Assembly: GCA_910580235.1 (NCBI GenBank)
Contig: CAJTVU010000002.1
Location: 248,001 to 312,000, forward strand
Direction of reading: 5' to 3'
DNA: 64,000 nt
From: an uncultured Dorea sp.
GTDB lineage: Bacteria > Bacillota > Clostridia > Lachnospirales > Lachnospiraceae
Of this stretch, positions 35,531-43,842 are shown piece by piece (the first letter of the stretch is position 1; the number at the start of each line of letters is the position of its first letter). Made by a program: the position numbers and the translations under genes. The notes under the pieces are model-generated. The model was given only the letters and a program-made list of their open reading frames with translations, made no database searches and was not told the DNA's origin.

Positions 35531-35971
35531 CTAGATACTGAATCCGCTCTCTTCCATATCAGACGCGATCTCCTCAATGTTGAGCTCCACTTCGGCATTC
35601 TTCTCTTCCCATCTGGCCTTGTCCCATATCTCGGCACGCTTCCCCATACCGATGAACACGACTTCTTTGTCAAGCCCCGCGTAAGCGCGGAGCACAGAAG
35701 GGATCAGTGTCCTGCCTTGCTTGTCAAGGTCCCCGTCCGTCGCGCTTCCCTGAAAAAAATACGCTAAAGCACGGGCTTTTTTATCTGTGGTGGTGGGCAG
35801 GGCGTTCAGCTTATCTTCAAAGGCGCTCCATTCATTCTCAGGGTATACGTACAGACAGTTCTCCATTCCCTTAGTTATGACGAAATTCTCCCCTAGATCG
35901 TCACGGAACTTTGCAGGAATGATCAGCCTTCCCTTGGCGTCGATATTATGACTGTACTCCCCTTTCAACAT
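35531..35971 (-). CDS. mraZ: Transcriptional regulator MraZ
   Basis: About 146 residues from ATG 35971, with AGGGTG six bases upstream; a GTG three codons earlier overlaps that site. Two SpoVT/AbrB-like halves are visible: GEYSHNIDAKGRLIIPAKFRDDLG at the N-terminus and GDLDKQGRTLIPSVLRAYAGLDKEVVFIGMGKRAEIWDKARWEE in the second half. MraZ binds repeats in its own promoter and controls the division cluster. Such repeats are visible just upstream. Confidence 0.96.
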   Translation of the reverse strand: MLKGEYSHNIDAKGRLIIPAKFRDDLGENFVITKGMENCLYVYPENEWSAFEDKLNALPTTTDKKARALAYFFQGSATDGDLDKQGRTLIPSVLRAYAGLDKEVVFIGMGKRAEIWDKARWEEKNAEVELNIEEIASDMEESGFSI

Positions 35972-36013
35972 GAAGCTCACCCTCTTTACACAAGCCGGCT
36001 CTTAAGTGTCTGC

Positions 36014-36096
36014 CACATTTCTACCACTTTGAACCACTTTTCACCATCTTCTACCACCTTGTGATTATTGTAAACCACTTTCCCATGTATTTCAAC
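36014..36096 (-). promoter_or_regulatory. mraZ promoter with tandem MraZ boxes
   Basis: The SigA-type promoter is TTGAAA (36096-36091), 17 nt, TACAAT (36073-36068). On the same strand AAAGTGG-like boxes repeat about every ten bases downstream (around 36041-36035, 36031-36025 and 36020-36014, with degenerate copies at 36061-36055 and about 36048), and one more, AAAGTGG at 36082-36076, lies between -35 and -10. This matches the known MraZ operator of AAAGTGK units at helical spacing and implies autorepression of the whole cluster. Confidence 0.82.
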
Positions 36097-36133
36097 CCTT
36101 TTTTATACTTTTTTCAAATACTGCTTTTTTGCA

Positions 36134-36164
36134 CAAAAAAAGAACAGGCAGTATCGCCTGTTCC
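36134..36164 (-). terminator. Intrinsic terminator after the small membrane protein gene
   Basis: GAACAGGC (minus, 36163-36156), a 6-nt loop and GCCTGTTC (36149-36142), followed by seven T. It insulates the mraZ promoter from upstream transcription. Confidence 0.88.
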
Positions 36165-36183
36165 TCATATCCCATGCCGTCTT

Positions 36184-36447
36184 CTATTCTTCCACCGTCT
36201 CCTCTGCCGCCGCATCTTTTATATCCTGTGCGAACGTATCGAAAGACTGGTAGTCAATCTGCACCTTCTGCGGTTCTTTTCCCGAATCATAGATATCATA
36301 CGCAGAATATCCTATCCATGCCACGAGCAGAAGCCCGCATACTGTCACAATGCACTTACGGATGGCGTTGGCAGCCTTCTCTCTCTTCATAGCCTGCTTC
36401 CGATTCGCTTTCTCTTCTTTATATCTGTCTACTTTCTCCTGGCTCAT
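36184..36447 (-). CDS. Small single-pass membrane protein of unknown function
   Basis: 87 residues from ATG 36447 (GAAGGAG before it). A charged N-terminus (MSQEKVDRYKEEKANRKQAMKREKAANAIRK), one membrane helix (about residues 32-52, CIVTVCGLLLVAWIGYSAYDIY) and an acidic 35-residue exterior tail ending AAAEETVEE. It lies between the DegV gene and the mraZ promoter, with its own terminator. Topology suggests a bitopic protein with the short C-terminus outside. Not a family I recognise. Confidence 0.7.
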   Translation of the reverse strand: MSQEKVDRYKEEKANRKQAMKREKAANAIRKCIVTVCGLLLVAWIGYSAYDIYDSGKEPQKVQIDYQSFDTFAQDIKDAAAEETVEE

Positions 36448-36510
36448 AAATCCAAACTCCTTCCATCGCAGACCATTATAGCACAAGTACCCTCCGTTTA
36501 CAAGAGGCGC

Positions 36511-37350
36511 TTACACAACTACGATTATCCCTCCGTCGGCGGCATACATACTGCTAATCCCGGCAGTGTCCACAATAATGGCATCACGGAACTTCATCCT
36601 GGACGTCAGCATCTCCTTCACCGCCTCGGCCCTCTCTCTACAGTTGCAATGAGAGATCGCAAGCGTCTTCTCACTGGCATCCTTTACTTCCTCCAGTATA
36701 TGCTCGCTCATCTTGGACAGAGCCTTCTTAACGCCTCTCGCCTGCCCCAGCTGGCATATCATGCCCTCTTTCGTCGCCCCCATGACAGGCTTTATATTCA
36801 GCGCAGTAGCCACAATGGCCTTGAGCCCCGTAAGCCTCCCGTTCTTCCGCAAAGTCTCCAGCGTCTCCAGGACAAAATATGTGTTCTGTTCCGCAATATA
36901 TGCTTCCGTCTCCTTCACGACTTCCTCAAATGACATACCCTTCCCTTCGCACTCCTGTATCTTAAGAGCAATAAGCGTCTCGCCCACAGATGCGGAACGC
37001 GAGTTAAATATATGGATATCCTTCTCCCCATACTCTTCTATATAAAGATTCTTCCCTAACACCGCGCTGTTATAAGAGCCGCTTAATTCTGCCGACAGCG
37101 TCACCACGTAGACACGCCCGGCTTCGCATCGGTACCCTTCCATATATCTCTCAGGAGATGGACAGGATGATTTCGGACATTCTGGAGACTCTTCAACAAT
37201 CTTCAGGAACCTGGCCTGATCAAAAGTCTCGTCGTCCACAATATGATGCCCGTTCACATCAATCTCCAGAGACGCCGTCTCATATATCCCGGACGCCTTC
37301 ATCTCCTCGGTAAGCTCTCCACAACTGTCGACAATAACCTTATAATCCAT
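36511..37350 (-). CDS. DegV-family fatty-acid-binding protein
   Basis: 279 residues from ATG 37350 (GGGAGGAAG upstream). DegV proteins (FakB type) hold a fatty acid for phosphorylation by FakA. Visible parts: VIVDSCGELTEEM (N-terminal strand and loop), the SQPSPERY-like segment here as KSSCPSPERYMEGY, LSAELSGSYNSAVLGK, and HIFNSRSASVGETLIALKIQE, which carries the conserved Ser/Arg head-group site. The C-terminal domain includes NIKPVMGATKEG. No FakA gene is nearby. The precise lipid is unknown. Confidence 0.9.
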   Translation of the reverse strand: MDYKVIVDSCGELTEEMKASGIYETASLEIDVNGHHIVDDETFDQARFLKIVEESPECPKSSCPSPERYMEGYRCEAGRVYVVTLSAELSGSYNSAVLGKNLYIEEYGEKDIHIFNSRSASVGETLIALKIQECEGKGMSFEEVVKETEAYIAEQNTYFVLETLETLRKNGRLTGLKAIVATALNIKPVMGATKEGMICQLGQARGVKKALSKMSEHILEEVKDASEKTLAISHCNCRERAEAVKEMLTSRMKFRDAIIVDTAGISSMYAADGGIIVVV

Positions 37351-37470
37351 AAACTTCCTCCCGACCTGCCATCGCCTTTTTCTTTTTGGCACGTCATTAA
37401 TCTCTATTATATGTAGTTTTCGATACTATGTATATTATCATACCACGCTTCAGGAGGAAAATAAAGCCTT

Positions 37471-38595
37471 TTATTGTTCAATGCGTATACTTTTCGACAC
37501 GCGGAAAGCAATACCCATCTCCGCCATAAGGAACAAAAGAGATGTGCCCCCATAGCTAATGAAAGGCAGCGTGATCCCGGTCGTAGGCAGAAGGTTCGTC
37601 ACGACCGCCACATTCAGGATTACCTGCAGGGCTATATGGGAAAAGACTCCCGTCACGATCATGGATCCGTATATATCCGGGGCGTTCTGAGCAATGAACA
37701 AAAGGCGGTATAGAAGCATCCCAAAAAGCACAAGGATGATGATCGCCCCAAACACCCCCAGCTCCTCGCAGATGATGGAAAGGATCATATCGTTCTGAAC
37801 CTCCGGGATGATCATTTTCTGGGTACTGTTCCCCAGCCCCTTCCCAAAAAACCCGCCGCTCCCGATAGCATAGAGCCCCTGCAGCGTCTGATATCCTTCA
37901 TCGGACGCATAAGCCTCCGGATCGAGCCAGGTGATGATCCTCTGGATCCGGAAATTCTCGCTGGACGAAAGCGCACCGGCCAGCCACCTCACACCGACGG
38001 CCACGAGCGCCACGCCGGCTGCGATAAGCGCAAGGAACGGCTTCGTCTTTGGATGCATCACAAAAATGAGGACGCAGGTAATCCCCAGCACGATAATGGC
38101 CGTGCTTAAATTATCTGTCAGCACATGGACGCACACGGCGGCCACCGCGCCCCACAGAAAGACCTTAACTATCCCCCTAAGAGTCCTCGCTTCTTTGCCA
38201 AGCTTAATGATTACGACAGGGATAAATAAGATCACGGCGATCTTTGTTATCTCCGAAGGCTGCAGCTGCTGCCCCAGCGGGAGCCTGAGCCATCTTCTGG
38301 CGCCCTTTACCGTCTTTCCAAGGGGAGTCTGTACAAGAGCCATCAGAAAAAGGCTTAAAAAATATAAATATTTCGCCCATTTTATGTAGAAATGATAATC
38401 TATGGCATATACGATCCACATACCTGTGAATCCCAGAGCATAGAATCCCACCTGTCGTTTAAAATAGTACATGCTGTCGCCATAATTGACCAAAGAGCTG
38501 TATGAGCTGGTGCTATAAAGCATCACCAGGCCAAAGCAGACTAAGAAGATAAGGACAGCCAGCATGCTGTAATCAAAATAACGCGTCTTCTTCAT
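37471..38595 (-). CDS. Second SEDS-family glycosyltransferase, FtsW/SpoVE-like
   Basis: 374 residues, about ten membrane helices. It has the same SEDS motifs as ftsW: GARRWLRLPLGQQLQPSEITKIAVILFI, GYQTLQGLYAIGSGGFFGKGLGNSTQKMIIPEVQNDMILSIICEELGVFG, and ITLPFISYGGTSLLFLMAEMGIAF. It lies outside the main cluster, 78 bp upstream of degV. With two SEDS genes and two class B PBPs in this region, one pair may be for vegetative septa and one for the spore cortex (SpoVE/SpoVD). Which gene is which cannot be decided from sequence alone. Confidence 0.88.
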   Translation of the reverse strand: MKKTRYFDYSMLAVLIFLVCFGLVMLYSTSSYSSLVNYGDSMYYFKRQVGFYALGFTGMWIVYAIDYHFYIKWAKYLYFLSLFLMALVQTPLGKTVKGARRWLRLPLGQQLQPSEITKIAVILFIPVVIIKLGKEARTLRGIVKVFLWGAVAAVCVHVLTDNLSTAIIVLGITCVLIFVMHPKTKPFLALIAAGVALVAVGVRWLAGALSSSENFRIQRIITWLDPEAYASDEGYQTLQGLYAIGSGGFFGKGLGNSTQKMIIPEVQNDMILSIICEELGVFGAIIILVLFGMLLYRLLFIAQNAPDIYGSMIVTGVFSHIALQVILNVAVVTNLLPTTGITLPFISYGGTSLLFLMAEMGIAFRVSKSIRIEQ

Positions 38596-38670
38596 CGTAA
38601 CCTACACTCCCATCAGCCTTATTATACTCGTTTATACGTCCAAGCACAACCAAAAAAAGCCGTCTCCCAC

Positions 38671-38697
38671 ACAACTCTCGTATTCCCACATACTATA
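38671..38697 (+). promoter_or_regulatory. Mother-cell (SigK/SigE-type) promoter of cotJ
   Basis: CATACTATA (38689-38697) fits the SigK -10 consensus CATANNNTA and also the SigE -10 CATACA-T closely. AC at 38671-38672 lies 16 nt upstream, the SigK -35 spacing. No SigA-like pair is seen. It fits mother-cell expression of a coat operon. Confidence 0.5.
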
Positions 38698-38731
38698 ATA
38701 TTGCAAACATTTTATGAAAGGAGAGTCTAAC

Positions 38732-39010
38732 ATGCCGAATTACCGTTATAATTCGCAAGACTATATGAGGCGCAAGCCCCGCCCTCAGAATCTTACCCCT
38801 ATGCCTGAGGCGTGCCCGAGCACACCTTGCCCCGTATGCATGGAAGGCAGATATGACGAATTGAGCGAAATGCCTCTGGCCATGGCGTATGTCCCGTGGC
38901 AGGCGTGGCGCGATCTGTACGATGCTGAGAAAGGGTTCTGCCGTGGGACCATATTTGAAGAGCTGGATAAGCCATTCAAGGGGATAGGAGGTTGTCAGAA
39001 TGTCAGATAA
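38732..39010 (+). CDS. cotJA: Spore coat-associated protein CotJA
   Basis: 92 residues from ATG 38732 (GAAAGGAG upstream). The CotJA core is visible as LAMAYVPWQAWRDLYDAEKGFCRGTIFEELDKPFKGIGG. The N-terminal CPVCMEGRYDEL adds a CxxC that may bind metal. It is the first gene of cotJABC, produced in the mother cell in relatives, and overlaps cotJB by 11 bp. Confidence 0.93.
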   Translation: MPNYRYNSQDYMRRKPRPQNLTPMPEACPSTPCPVCMEGRYDELSEMPLAMAYVPWQAWRDLYDAEKGFCRGTIFEELDKPFKGIGGCQNVR

Positions 39011-39272
39011 CAGACCTTGCCGCAAAGAATTATTAGATTGGATCAACGTTGTAAGCTTCGCCGTCGACGATGTAAAACTGTTCCTTGACACGCACCCGTG
39101 CGACAAAGAAGCGCTGGAGTATTTTGAAGAATTTAAGAAACAGCGCGTGCAGGCGCTCAAAGAATACGCCAAATACTACGGCCCGCTCACGCTCGACACC
39201 GCATGTACTCCAGCAGAGCGCTGGGCATGGGTAGACGAACCATGGCCGTGGCAGGAAGGGGGATGTGCATAA
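39000..39272 (+). CDS. cotJB: Spore coat protein CotJB
   Basis: 90 residues. Recognised by ELLDWINVVSFAVDDVKLFLDTHPCDKEALEYFEEF and the tail YAKYYGPLTLDTACTPAERWAWVDEPWPWQ, typical of CotJB. It overlaps cotJA by 11 bp and its stop codon directly abuts the cotJC ATG, so the three are translationally coupled. CotJB is thought to act with CotJC in an inner coat layer. Confidence 0.94.
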   Translation: MSDNRPCRKELLDWINVVSFAVDDVKLFLDTHPCDKEALEYFEEFKKQRVQALKEYAKYYGPLTLDTACTPAERWAWVDEPWPWQEGGCA

Positions 39273-39432
39273 ATGTGGCAATATGAAAAGAGACTTCAAT
39301 ACCCTGTAAAGATCAGCAAGCCAAATCCGAAGATCGCACAGATCATCATCACACAGTTCGGCGGGCCGGACGGGGAGCTGGCCGCCTCCATGCGGTATCT
39401 CTCCCAGAGATACTCTATGCCGTACAAAGAGG

Positions 39433-39480
39433 TTACGGGAATACTGACGGATATAGGCAGAGAAGCCCCTGAAATGTTCC
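39433..39480. other. attL of the cotJC element
   Basis: Hybrid site. 39433-39455 is cotJC (attB left half), 39456-39457 is the GG core, and 39458-39480 is the element half (CAGAGAAGCC...GAAATGTTCC). The element half is a near-perfect inverted repeat of the element half at the other end. Confidence 0.85.
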
Positions 39481-39495
39481 ATTCCAGGGGCTTCT
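39461..39495 (-). terminator. Hairpin ending the GH112 operon, overlapping attL
   Basis: AGAAGCCCCTGAAAT (39461-39475) pairs with ATTCCAGGGGCTTCT (39481-39495), 14 of 15 positions, 5-nt loop. It starts 12 bp after the GH112 stop. It has no long T-run. Its left arm is the attP arm, so the same bases serve recombination and possibly termination. Confidence 0.5.
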
Positions 39496-39506
39496 AAAGC
39501 CTTATA

Positions 39507-41681
39507 TCAATTTATCTCATACCATTTAATCTCATTGGCTTCAAGAGCGAGCCTGAAGCTTTCTCCATCCCCTTTGTATACTACCGTTTCCTGGGGCTCA
39601 TAAGTGTTGTTCACCACACAGTACTTCCCATTCTTCACATAGGCGTGGACGTCCACATTGCAGTTGCTGGAGAACCATCGGCGCAGCTGTCCCTCGCTGT
39701 GGCTGCTCCACAGGATAGCCCGGTACAATATCCGGCTGTTGGCAAAGCTGTAGGGGAGGCCGGAAATGTAGACACAGCGGCCCTCTCCATACTCGTTCAC
39801 AGCCATCTGCACCTCTTTTTCCCGCTGTACAAGTACTTGAGCTCCTTCCAGCGCATACATGTTCTTCTTCCCCTCGCCAAAGTCTGCCTCTCCCTGACAG
39901 TCCGCCAGGATAAAATGCTCCCGGTGCTCCTTCCAATTGTACTTGTCATATCCAAGAGTGAAGCCCGTCTCCTTCTCTACCCCCAGAGCAGAAGCCAGCT
40001 GCAGGTACCGGCCCTGATAAGAATGTCCCGAAGGCTCTCCTACGCCGATCAGCCCGCCGCCCCGAAAGATGAATCCCCGGATGGCCGAGGACACCTGCGC
40101 GTCCTCCCAGACTGCTCCTCCTGTGTGGGCCGTATCTCCATCCCCTACATTGATCAGCACATCGATCCCATCCAGCGCCCGGGGATCCTCCCGGATCTGG
40201 TCAAAGGACAGGAATGACACATCAAAAGGCGCTCCTGACAAAGCCTCGATGACTCCGGCATAGCTGTAATTCTGCTTCTGGTACAGGGCATGATGCACCA
40301 TGTGGCAGCCCCAGGATCGCATGGATCCCCAGCAGTTCAGCACAGCCACCTTCTTCTGGCAGAATGCTTCCGTCCCCCGGATATTGTCATAGAGCTCCCG
40401 GAATTCACGGCACACGCTCTCTACATAATCTATAAACTCCGGGAACTGGCAGGCAAGCTTTAGATACCCTCCGTAGCCGATGCGGTCAATAGGCTTCCGC
40501 AAGATAGCGCGGCGGGCCGTCACCCAGTTCTCCCTTGCCTCCTTCACCGGATCTCCCCCCTCATGAAAGGTATCTGGAAAGAAATAAGGCAGAAACCTCC
40601 CTTCCGTATAGCGCACCCCGGGAATATCCGCAATGAGCCGCAGAGTAGATCCATTCCCCACAGAGCCTACTACCGCATCCAGGCCGATGGATGCGAACTC
40701 TTCCATAAATGGCTCCGTGCCGATCCAGTGATCCCCCAGGAACATCATAGCCTCCTTCCCAAGCGCGTGTGTCAGCTCTACGATCTCTTTCGCAAGAGCA
40801 GCCACCTCCCGGCGCTGGAATGCCATAAAGTCCTTATACTCCCGGCTGGGAGAACGGTACTGGTTATTATAGTACCCCTGATCGATAATGAGCTCTGGGC
40901 GGAACCGGTACCCTGCCTCCCTCTCGAACTGCTCCAGTATATAGGGAGACACGGAAGCCGAATAGCCGTACCAGTCCACATATTTTTCGCGCTTCAGCTC
41001 ATCGAAGATAAGCGTGAACTGATGGAAAAAGGTCGTGTAGCGTATCACGTCCACATAAGGATGCTCCTCTACGAACCGGCGCAGCCTCTCCATCGTATAT
41101 GCCCTTGTCTTTGGCTGGCGCACGTCAAAGGTGATCTGATGCTCAAAATCCGTCCAGTCATTCACCACCGCATTGTACATATGCACGGGATCCCAGATCA
41201 GATACGCCAGGAAGCTGACCGTATACTCGTGCCAGGGCTCGGGGGCCGGCAGGAGGACACAGCCCTCTTCAGGGGCATACTCCCAGCAATCAGGATCTAC
41301 CGGACATCCTGTAGTCCGGTCCATAACCTCCCACCAGCGTTTGATGTCATCTCTGTCATTAACCTTCAGAAGCTCCCGGCTGATGCCGTCCATCAGAGGG
41401 ATCCGAAGGGGCTCTTCTCCTGCTGTATAAAATCCGGTCATAATATAACACTGCTGCACCTCATCTGGATTTGCCCTGGCCCAGGCATTATCTTTTCTCG
41501 TTGTATAATAGGTGGAATAGACTTTTGCCCCCACCTCCTTCAAGGCCTCCGGATAATCTGTGCCGTCACAGTCGCGGATGGCGTCCGCCCCCCAGCGTTC
41601 CAATAATTCCATTGTCTCCGGGACTACATCTACATCGGTGGGGATCGTAACCCGTCCTCTCGTCTCAATCTGCTTGCTCAT
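39507..41681 (-). CDS. 1,3-beta-galactosyl-N-acetylhexosamine phosphorylase (GH112, GNB/LNB phosphorylase)
   Basis: 724 residues, the usual GH112 length. It phosphorolyses galacto-N-biose or lacto-N-biose I, from mucin and milk glycans, to galactose-1-phosphate and GalNAc/GlcNAc in the cytoplasm. The TIM-barrel part contains MMFLGDHWIGTEPFMEEFASIGLDAVVGSVGNGSTLRLIADIPGV (the Asp of GDHWIG probably the general acid), followed by TEGRFLPYFFPDTF. A glutamine-amidotransferase-like domain and a C-terminal beta domain complete it. It is the last gene of an ABC uptake operon and ends 27 bp from the element boundary. The kinase, GalT and GalE steps are not in the window. Galactosyl-rhamnose phosphorylase, the other GH112 activity, is less likely. 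Confidence 0.88.
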   Translation of the reverse strand: MSKQIETRGRVTIPTDVDVVPETMELLERWGADAIRDCDGTDYPEALKEVGAKVYSTYYTTRKDNAWARANPDEVQQCYIMTGFYTAGEEPLRIPLMDGISRELLKVNDRDDIKRWWEVMDRTTGCPVDPDCWEYAPEEGCVLLPAPEPWHEYTVSFLAYLIWDPVHMYNAVVNDWTDFEHQITFDVRQPKTRAYTMERLRRFVEEHPYVDVIRYTTFFHQFTLIFDELKREKYVDWYGYSASVSPYILEQFEREAGYRFRPELIIDQGYYNNQYRSPSREYKDFMAFQRREVAALAKEIVELTHALGKEAMMFLGDHWIGTEPFMEEFASIGLDAVVGSVGNGSTLRLIADIPGVRYTEGRFLPYFFPDTFHEGGDPVKEARENWVTARRAILRKPIDRIGYGGYLKLACQFPEFIDYVESVCREFRELYDNIRGTEAFCQKKVAVLNCWGSMRSWGCHMVHHALYQKQNYSYAGVIEALSGAPFDVSFLSFDQIREDPRALDGIDVLINVGDGDTAHTGGAVWEDAQVSSAIRGFIFRGGGLIGVGEPSGHSYQGRYLQLASALGVEKETGFTLGYDKYNWKEHREHFILADCQGEADFGEGKKNMYALEGAQVLVQREKEVQMAVNEYGEGRCVYISGLPYSFANSRILYRAILWSSHSEGQLRRWFSSNCNVDVHAYVKNGKYCVVNNTYEPQETVVYKGDGESFRLALEANEIKWYEIN

Positions 41682-41751
41682 CTGCTACACCTCGGTAATC
41701 CTCTCTCTTTGATAGGGCAAAAAAAGCCCTGCCCGCCTCTTCGCGGCCTGT

Positions 41752-41949
41752 CTAGCGTTTTGAATCCTCAAAGGGCTTATTGTAGATCATAAGCGCCGCC
41801 AGAAGAAGCGCCAGGCCCAAAATCATAAGCCCCAGACCGGGGATCTTCCCCGTCATCCTCCAGCCGCCGATCACCATGGCCAAACCTGCCACAAAAAATA
41901 CGATCATAATAATAATCCTTAAATTTCCATGCTCTTTCCAAAACCTCAT
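41752..41949 (-). CDS. Small two-helix membrane protein in the glycan-uptake operon
   Basis: 65 residues, RFWKEHGNLR then two hydrophobic helices (about residues 11-29 and 37-55) and a charged end (NKPFEDSKR). It lies 9 bp downstream of the MalG-like permease gene and 70 bp upstream of GH112, in the same direction. Similar tiny proteins occur in Lachnospiraceae sugar operons as far as I recall, but I cannot assign a role. An accessory subunit of the transporter is a guess from position. Confidence 0.65.
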   Translation of the reverse strand: MRFWKEHGNLRIIIMIVFFVAGLAMVIGGWRMTGKIPGLGLMILGLALLLAALMIYNKPFEDSKR

Positions 41950-41958
41950 ACTCTCACC

Positions 41959-42846
41959 TTACCCTTTCAGGCCGCCCAGAGTCATGCCCTGTGTCAGCTT
42001 TTTCTGTACGCATATGTAAAGAATCAAGGTAGGCAGCATGACCAGGACAAGGCCCGCGTAAAGCTGGCCGTACTGAGCCGCCGACTGCTGCGCCTGGGTC
42101 AGCTGCATCAGCCCCACCGGCAAAGTCTTTCCGCCCTTTGGATCCGACAGCAGCGTCATAGCAATGATGTACTCATTCCAGAAGGACAGGAAATTGAATA
42201 AGATCACTGTAATAATAGAAGGCTGGGCCATAGGGAAGATAATCCCTACCATAGTCTTTCCATAGCCTGCCCCGTCAATATATGCCGCCTCCTCATAATC
42301 GTGGGCCAGGGTGGAGAAATACCCTGACAGGAGATAAACGGTAAAGGGCAGCGCCGTAGACGCGTAGACTAAAGACAGCACAAAAATATTGTTGAGCAGG
42401 AAGCCTCCTCCCAGGATCCCCTGCAAAAACTTGTCGCCGTCCACCAACATGAGGAAGATCGGCACTACAATATAATTTACATTAATAAAAAGGCCTCCCA
42501 TAAAAAGCACATTTAAAAATTTCCGTCCCCTGAATTCAAAACGGGACAGCACATAGGCCGCGGGAAGAGCCACTACAAGCAATATAAGCAGGGCTAAAGC
42601 CGTGACCAGCACAGAATTCAGCATATATTCGCCCATCCTGGCCTTTCCCCAGGCATCGGCGAAATTCTGGATATAAAATCCGGCGGGCATTGCCCATGGA
42701 TTCCCATAAAACTCACTGTTCTCCTTGACGGACGCCATGAACACCCAGGCCACCGGTACAAGGATGGAGACTGCAAGGGTGATCAGCGCCACATAGATAA
42801 ATATTTTATACAGCCGATCGGCTGATGATCTTTTCGTCCGTTCCAT
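41959..42846 (-). CDS. Carbohydrate ABC transporter permease, MalG type
   Basis: 295 residues, six membrane helices. The coupling-helix EAA motif is EEAAYIDGAGYGKTMVGIIFPMAQPSI. N-terminal RSSADRLYKIFIYVALITLAVSILVPVAWVFMASVKENSEFYGNPWAMPAG is typical of CUT1 MalG proteins. It works with the MalF-type permease 12 bp upstream and the binding protein. No ATPase gene is in the operon, so a shared MsmK-like ATPase elsewhere is expected. Context predicts transport of GNB/LNB or a mucin disaccharide. Confidence 0.9.
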   Translation of the reverse strand: MERTKRSSADRLYKIFIYVALITLAVSILVPVAWVFMASVKENSEFYGNPWAMPAGFYIQNFADAWGKARMGEYMLNSVLVTALALLILLVVALPAAYVLSRFEFRGRKFLNVLFMGGLFINVNYIVVPIFLMLVDGDKFLQGILGGGFLLNNIFVLSLVYASTALPFTVYLLSGYFSTLAHDYEEAAYIDGAGYGKTMVGIIFPMAQPSIITVILFNFLSFWNEYIIAMTLLSDPKGGKTLPVGLMQLTQAQQSAAQYGQLYAGLVLVMLPTLILYICVQKKLTQGMTLGGLKG

Positions 42847-42858
42847 TGACTGTCCTCC

Positions 42859-43746
42859 TTAAAATTCCAGTGGTTCCCGCCTGGTAACCACATTCACCAG
42901 CGCCGATAATCCAAAGGAAAACAGAAAGACCAGCGCGCCTATGGCCATTCCGTAGCCATAGGAAGAATTGGTGTAGGCCTGCTTGTACATGTAGGAAAGC
43001 GCTACCTCGGAGGCGCCGTTCGGCCCGCCGGAAGTCATAGCCTTCACAAAGAGGAAAGCCATATTGATCGTACTGATAATAAAAAATGTCAGCGTAGTGC
43101 GGATATTAGTCCAGATCAGCGGCAGCGTGATCTGGAAGAACTGGGTAATCCGGCCCGCCCCGTCCAGTCCCGCGCTCTCATACAAGCTCTGAGGAATACT
43201 GGCCATGGAAGCCATGTACATGACCATATAATAGCCGATAGCCTGCCAGATCATAGCGATGATCAGGCTGGTCATGACCATATTCTCTCCCTTCCACAAG
43301 ATCGCGACGGTCTTCCCGGAAAACAAGGATAATAAGCTGTTCAGCATACCGTTATTCGTATCATAGATCGCGCTGAAGATAGCCGAGATCACCACTACGG
43401 ACAAAATATTCGGGATGTAAAAGATAATCCGGAAAAAATTCTGCCCTTTGATCTCCTCCCTGGTCAGGATCGCTGCGAACACCAGAGCAAAGGCAAAAGT
43501 GACGATGGTCACCACTACGATCAGAAGGATCGTGTTCTGCATAGAGCGTATAAAGTTCCCGTCGCTCATAAGGCGCACAAAATTTTCCGCCCCTACAAAC
43601 TCCTCATCGACAGAATAGGCGCTGCGCCGAAACAACGACATACGAAACACATTTATAGTAGGAATGATCATAAAGACCGTAAACAGCAGCACGGCGGGCG
43701 CCGCACATAAAAATACGAATCTGCTGCGGCCTGAACGTTTCTTCAT
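42859..43746 (-). CDS. Carbohydrate ABC transporter permease, MalF type
   Basis: 295 residues, six membrane helices. The start KKRSGRSRFVFLCAAPAVLLFTVFMIIPTINVFRMSLF and the coupling motif YESAGLDGAGRITQFFQITLPLIWTNI are CUT1 features. It pairs with the downstream MalG-like permease. It lies after a strong hairpin that follows the binding-protein gene, so it is expected to be expressed at a lower level than that gene. Confidence 0.9.
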   Translation of the reverse strand: MKKRSGRSRFVFLCAAPAVLLFTVFMIIPTINVFRMSLFRRSAYSVDEEFVGAENFVRLMSDGNFIRSMQNTILLIVVVTIVTFAFALVFAAILTREEIKGQNFFRIIFYIPNILSVVVISAIFSAIYDTNNGMLNSLLSLFSGKTVAILWKGENMVMTSLIIAMIWQAIGYYMVMYMASMASIPQSLYESAGLDGAGRITQFFQITLPLIWTNIRTTLTFFIISTINMAFLFVKAMTSGGPNGASEVALSYMYKQAYTNSSYGYGMAIGALVFLFSFGLSALVNVVTRREPLEF

Positions 43747-43790
43747 AGGTCAGAGCTCCTTTCCCCCTTCGGTATCTCCCGTTTCCTGTT

Positions 43791-43825
43791 AAAAAAACGG
43801 CGGTGAGCAGCCTGCCACCGCCGTT
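43791..43825 (-). terminator. Intra-operon terminator between binding protein and permeases
   Basis: AACGGCGGTG and CACCGCCGTT (minus-strand 43825-43816 and 43805-43796) form a 10-bp GC-rich stem followed by seven T in total. It lies 18 bp after the binding-protein stop. Partial termination would give more binding protein than permease. Confidence 0.85.
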
Positions 43826-43842
43826 CCCTCATTCACTTTTTA

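Larger units (their letters stand above)
39273..39497 (+). pseudogene. cotJC: cotJC, 5' part (interrupted by the serine-recombinase element)
   Basis: The first 61 codons are intact CotJC (MWQYEKRLQYPVKI then GGPDGELAASMRYLSQRY and GILTDIG). Codon 62 GGC is the last shared position; after it the frame runs into the element for 12 foreign codons (REAPEMFHSRGF) and stops at 39497. The first Mn ligand (Glu of GGPDGEL) is here, while the others are in the 3' part, so this 74-residue product cannot be a catalase. The 3' part (50224-50652) resumes with GTEELAHMEM. Joining at the shared GG gives a 203-residue CotJC with all ligands. It is better seen as a split gene than a dead one: no stop or frameshift has accumulated in either half. 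Confidence 0.92.

Noticed and set aside
39456..39462. CAGAG shared by both cotJC junctions as an alternative crossover site
   Set aside because: A crossover there gives GGC-AGA-GGA, out of frame with the rest of CotJC, and is not at the centre of the attP inverted repeat.
41690..41760. Possible terminator between the small membrane protein and GH112 (GCC-rich stretch next to seven A)
   Set aside because: The two arms pair poorly; I could not draw a stem that supports a confident call.
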